Source: Chromatiaceae bacterium
GTDB taxonomy: Bacteria > Pseudomonadota > Gammaproteobacteria > Chromatiales > Chromatiaceae
Length of the DNA stretch: 64,000 bases
Direction of reading: 5' to 3'
NCBI GenBank assembly: GCA_024235255.1
Contig: JACKMT010000003.1
Coordinates: forward strand, 496,001-560,000
Part shown: positions 62,330 through 64,000 of the stretch, piece by piece
Numbering within the stretch: the first letter of the stretch is position 1
Layout of the letters: each line of letters starts with the position of its first letter
Notes under the pieces: model-generated
What the model was told of the DNA's origin: nothing
The model's input: the letters and a program-made list of their open reading frames with translations, nothing else
The model's database searches: none
Position numbers and translations under genes: made by a program

Positions 62330-62752
62330 ATGAATAGATCCAGAATTAACAGTGCGCTCTCCCAATACAACAATGTCAGTGTCACAGGAGGCGTGGAGGA
62401 TGCGACGCCGCACCGACTAATCCAGATGCTGATGGAAGGTGCGCTGGACAAGATAGCGACGGCAAAAGGACATATGCTGCACCACAACCTGGCGGAGAAA
62501 GGCCGGCATATCAGCTGGGCCATCTCCATTATCGGTGGTCTGCAGAATAGCCTGGACATGAAGGCCGGCGGCGAGATTTCGGCTAATCTCGACAATCTTT
62601 ATGATTATATGATTCGCCGTCTCGGACAGGCAGGTGCCAGCAACGACCCGGCGATTCTGGACGAAGTCTCTATTCTTCTCATTGAGGTGAAGTCTGCCTG
62701 GGACGTGCTCCCCAAGCAGCTCGCATCTGATAGCAGACAGGCGGCTTCCTGA
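62330..62752 (+). CDS. fliS: Flagellin export chaperone FliS
   Basis: FliS binds the C-terminus of flagellin and stops premature polymerisation. The 140-residue helical protein has the family features (SALSQYNNVSVTGGVEDATP, LIQMLMEGALDKIATAKGHM, WAISIIGGLQNSLDMKAGG, NLYDYMIRRL). ATG 62330 has AGGA five bases upstream and the usual N-terminus; ATG 62309 is an earlier, less likely start. Unlike most relatives it is divergent from fliC and fliD, not downstream of fliD. Confidence 0.93.
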   Translation: MNRSRINSALSQYNNVSVTGGVEDATPHRLIQMLMEGALDKIATAKGHMLHHNLAEKGRHISWAISIIGGLQNSLDMKAGGEISANLDNLYDYMIRRLGQAGASNDPAILDEVSILLIEVKSAWDVLPKQLASDSRQAAS

Positions 62753-62808
62753 GCGACAGTTCCGCTCAATGAAGGAACTTAACTCTAGACAATAATTCCA
62801 TGGTTTGA

Positions 62809-63141
62809 ATGGATCGTTCAGTGCCTGACAGTGCATCTCTGCTGACAAGTATCGTACGCCTCACCCAGGAGATGCGGCAGTGCGCGCTGGATTCCGAGTG
62901 GGAATCCGTACAGGATAAAGAGCTGCAGCGGCAGGCGTTGATCGAGCGCTGTTTCCCGTTGGACGACTCCTTTGCCAACCCGGCATATGCGTTCGAAACA
63001 ATCCGGGAAATAATTGAACTGGACCGTTCGGTCATGTCGATGGCGGCGTTCACCAGGGAAACGATTGAAGCCGGCGTCAGTAAAATAAAACTGGGCCGCC
63101 AGGCGACGCAGGCATACACCAGCGTGGAGATTGGCGGTTAA
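62809..63141 (+). CDS. fliT: FliT-like flagellar chaperone (probable)
   Basis: A 110-residue helical protein 56 bp downstream of fliS. In this position genomes usually have fliT, the chaperone of FliD. It has an N-terminal helix (SIVRLTQEMRQCALDSEWESV) and a C-terminal one (MSMAAFTRETIEAGVSKIKL), a plausible FliT layout, but sequence identity is low in this family, so the call rests mainly on context. It overlaps the convergent ypjD stop by four bases. Confidence 0.6.
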   Translation: MDRSVPDSASLLTSIVRLTQEMRQCALDSEWESVQDKELQRQALIERCFPLDDSFANPAYAFETIREIIELDRSVMSMAAFTRETIEAGVSKIKLGRQATQAYTSVEIGG

Positions 63142-63956
63142 CCGGCAGCTTTATTGAGCACCAGCTCAAGCACGAATTTGCTGCCGAAATAGGCGAGCAT
63201 CAGCACCACGAAGCCCGTCAGCGTCCAGATCAGTGCCTTCTGGCCGCGCCATCCCGACTTGAATCTACCCCAAAGCAGGGATCCGAAGACAATCCAGGCG
63301 GCAATTGAAAGTACTGTCTTGTGCGCCAGCCGCTGGGCGAACATATCCTCGAGAAACATAAAACCGCTCAGCAGGGCGATAGTGAGCAGTACAAAACCAG
63401 CCCCGATCATTTCGAACAGCAACGCCTCCATCGTCTGCAGCGGCGGCAGGGAGCGGATAAACCCGCCAGGATGGCGATGGCGCAGGTGGTGGTCCTGAAC
63501 TGCGAGCAAAATCGCCTGAACACTTGCCATCGCCAGCAGGCTGTAGGCCAGCAGTGAGATCAATACATGGACACGCAGTCCCCAGGGCGCTGCCGCGGAG
63601 AGGAAGTGCGAGGTGTGAAAGCGGATGGCCAGGATGATCATCACTGCCGCCAGCGGAAAGAGCAGAATTGCCAGATTCTCCACCGGTTTGGATATGGCTG
63701 AAATCAGCAGCAGCAGCAGGATAGTCCAGGTTACCAGAGCGCCTGCGTCGAAGAACCCTAAATTGATGCCTGCGTTAGTGAACAGCTGCTGATAGAGAAA
63801 AATCCCGTGCAGCAGCACACCGGCAAATCCCAGCGCGATACCGACCGGACGGGGGATTTTTGCTGCCGAACTGCTCCGAAACAGCCGCATTGCAATAACA
63901 ACGGTGCCGGCGACATAACAGGCTATGGCGAGGAGTGCGGAAATCGTGCTGGTCAT
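63138..63956 (-). CDS. CcsA/HemX-like inner membrane protein (YpjD)
   Basis: A 272-residue protein with about eight hydrophobic segments, of the cytochrome c assembly (CcsA/CcmC/HemX) superfamily. It shows the YpjD arrangement: His-containing loops (LSAAAPWGLRVHVLISLLAY) and TVLSIAAWIVFGSLLWGRFK near the C-terminus. The function of gammaproteobacterial YpjD is not established. ATG 63956 is chosen over ATG 63974, which adds six residues. In gammaproteobacteria this gene is commonly divergent from ffh, so ffh may lie just beyond the window. Confidence 0.85.
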   Translation of the reverse strand: MTSTISALLAIACYVAGTVVIAMRLFRSSSAAKIPRPVGIALGFAGVLLHGIFLYQQLFTNAGINLGFFDAGALVTWTILLLLLISAISKPVENLAILLFPLAAVMIILAIRFHTSHFLSAAAPWGLRVHVLISLLAYSLLAMASVQAILLAVQDHHLRHRHPGGFIRSLPPLQTMEALLFEMIGAGFVLLTIALLSGFMFLEDMFAQRLAHKTVLSIAAWIVFGSLLWGRFKSGWRGQKALIWTLTGFVVLMLAYFGSKFVLELVLNKAAG

Positions 63957-64000
63957 GTGGCAGGATGTTCTCATAACTAAGGTGAAGCTGGAAAGTGGTA

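Overview
The window is 64 kb of a gammaproteobacterial chromosome (moderately high GC, dense coding, no prophage, insertion sequence or CRISPR array seen). Gene content and order point to a motile, piliated, non-enteric gammaproteobacterium. The block secA-argJ-mutT facing yacG-zapD-coaE-pilD-pilC-pilB-pilin, the order HAD phosphatase-rppH-ptsP, and flgZ-flgN-flgM-flgA / cheV-cheR-flgB...flgL all resemble Pseudomonas-type and Chromatiales-type chromosomes. I cannot fix the genus from sequence alone; a Chromatiales or sulfur-oxidiser relative is a guess.

Layout. 1-5.2 kb: the 3' part of secA, argJ and a MutT-ThiE fusion on the plus strand, meeting yacG and zapD on the minus strand. 5.3-14.3 kb: a type IV pilus locus on the minus strand (coaE, pilD, pilC, pilB, two cysteine-free pilins with a sigma-54 promoter, then pilS-pilR). 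14.6-21.6 kb: housekeeping genes sucCD, nadE, glnB, bamD, rluD, pgeF. 21.8-26.0 kb: a small envelope or glycan group (GtrA protein, FAD oxidoreductase, multi-pass TPR protein). 26.2-37.3 kb: clpB behind a sigma-32 promoter, a Ser/Thr kinase-HDOD-GAF fusion, a HAD phosphatase, rppH, ptsP and an ABC-2 exporter. 37.3-41.7 kb: tRNA-Arg(CCT), a chemoreceptor, tRNA-Ala(CGC) and an arsS-type radical SAM/glycosyltransferase pair. 41.7-63.1 kb: a large flagellar block. 63.1-64 kb: a CcsA/YpjD-like membrane protein.

The flagellar block contains flgZ (PilZ), flgN, flgM and flgA on the minus strand; cheV, cheR and flgBCDEFGHIJKL on the plus strand; then fliD, flaG and an 890-residue flagellin on the minus strand, with fliS and fliT divergent from the flagellin. 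A regulatory hierarchy can be read from the DNA: sigma-54-type sites precede flgA and flgB, and sigma-28-type sites precede flgM, cheV, the chemoreceptor, fliC and fliS. FlgM inhibits sigma-28 and is itself behind a sigma-28 site. A separate sigma-54 site precedes the first pilin, whose activator pair PilS/PilR is encoded next to it.

Noncoding features worth attention are an imperfect 26-bp-arm palindromic element between flgE and flgF, three CTAG-rich repeat patches (after pilD, flgF and flgL), a hairpin at the predicted 5' end of the fliC message, and a perfect 13-bp hairpin between fliC and flaG. I found no convincing wholly new multi-gene system. The least conventional items are the kinase-HDOD-GAF protein, the expanded flagellin with divergent chaperones, and the dispersed repeats.
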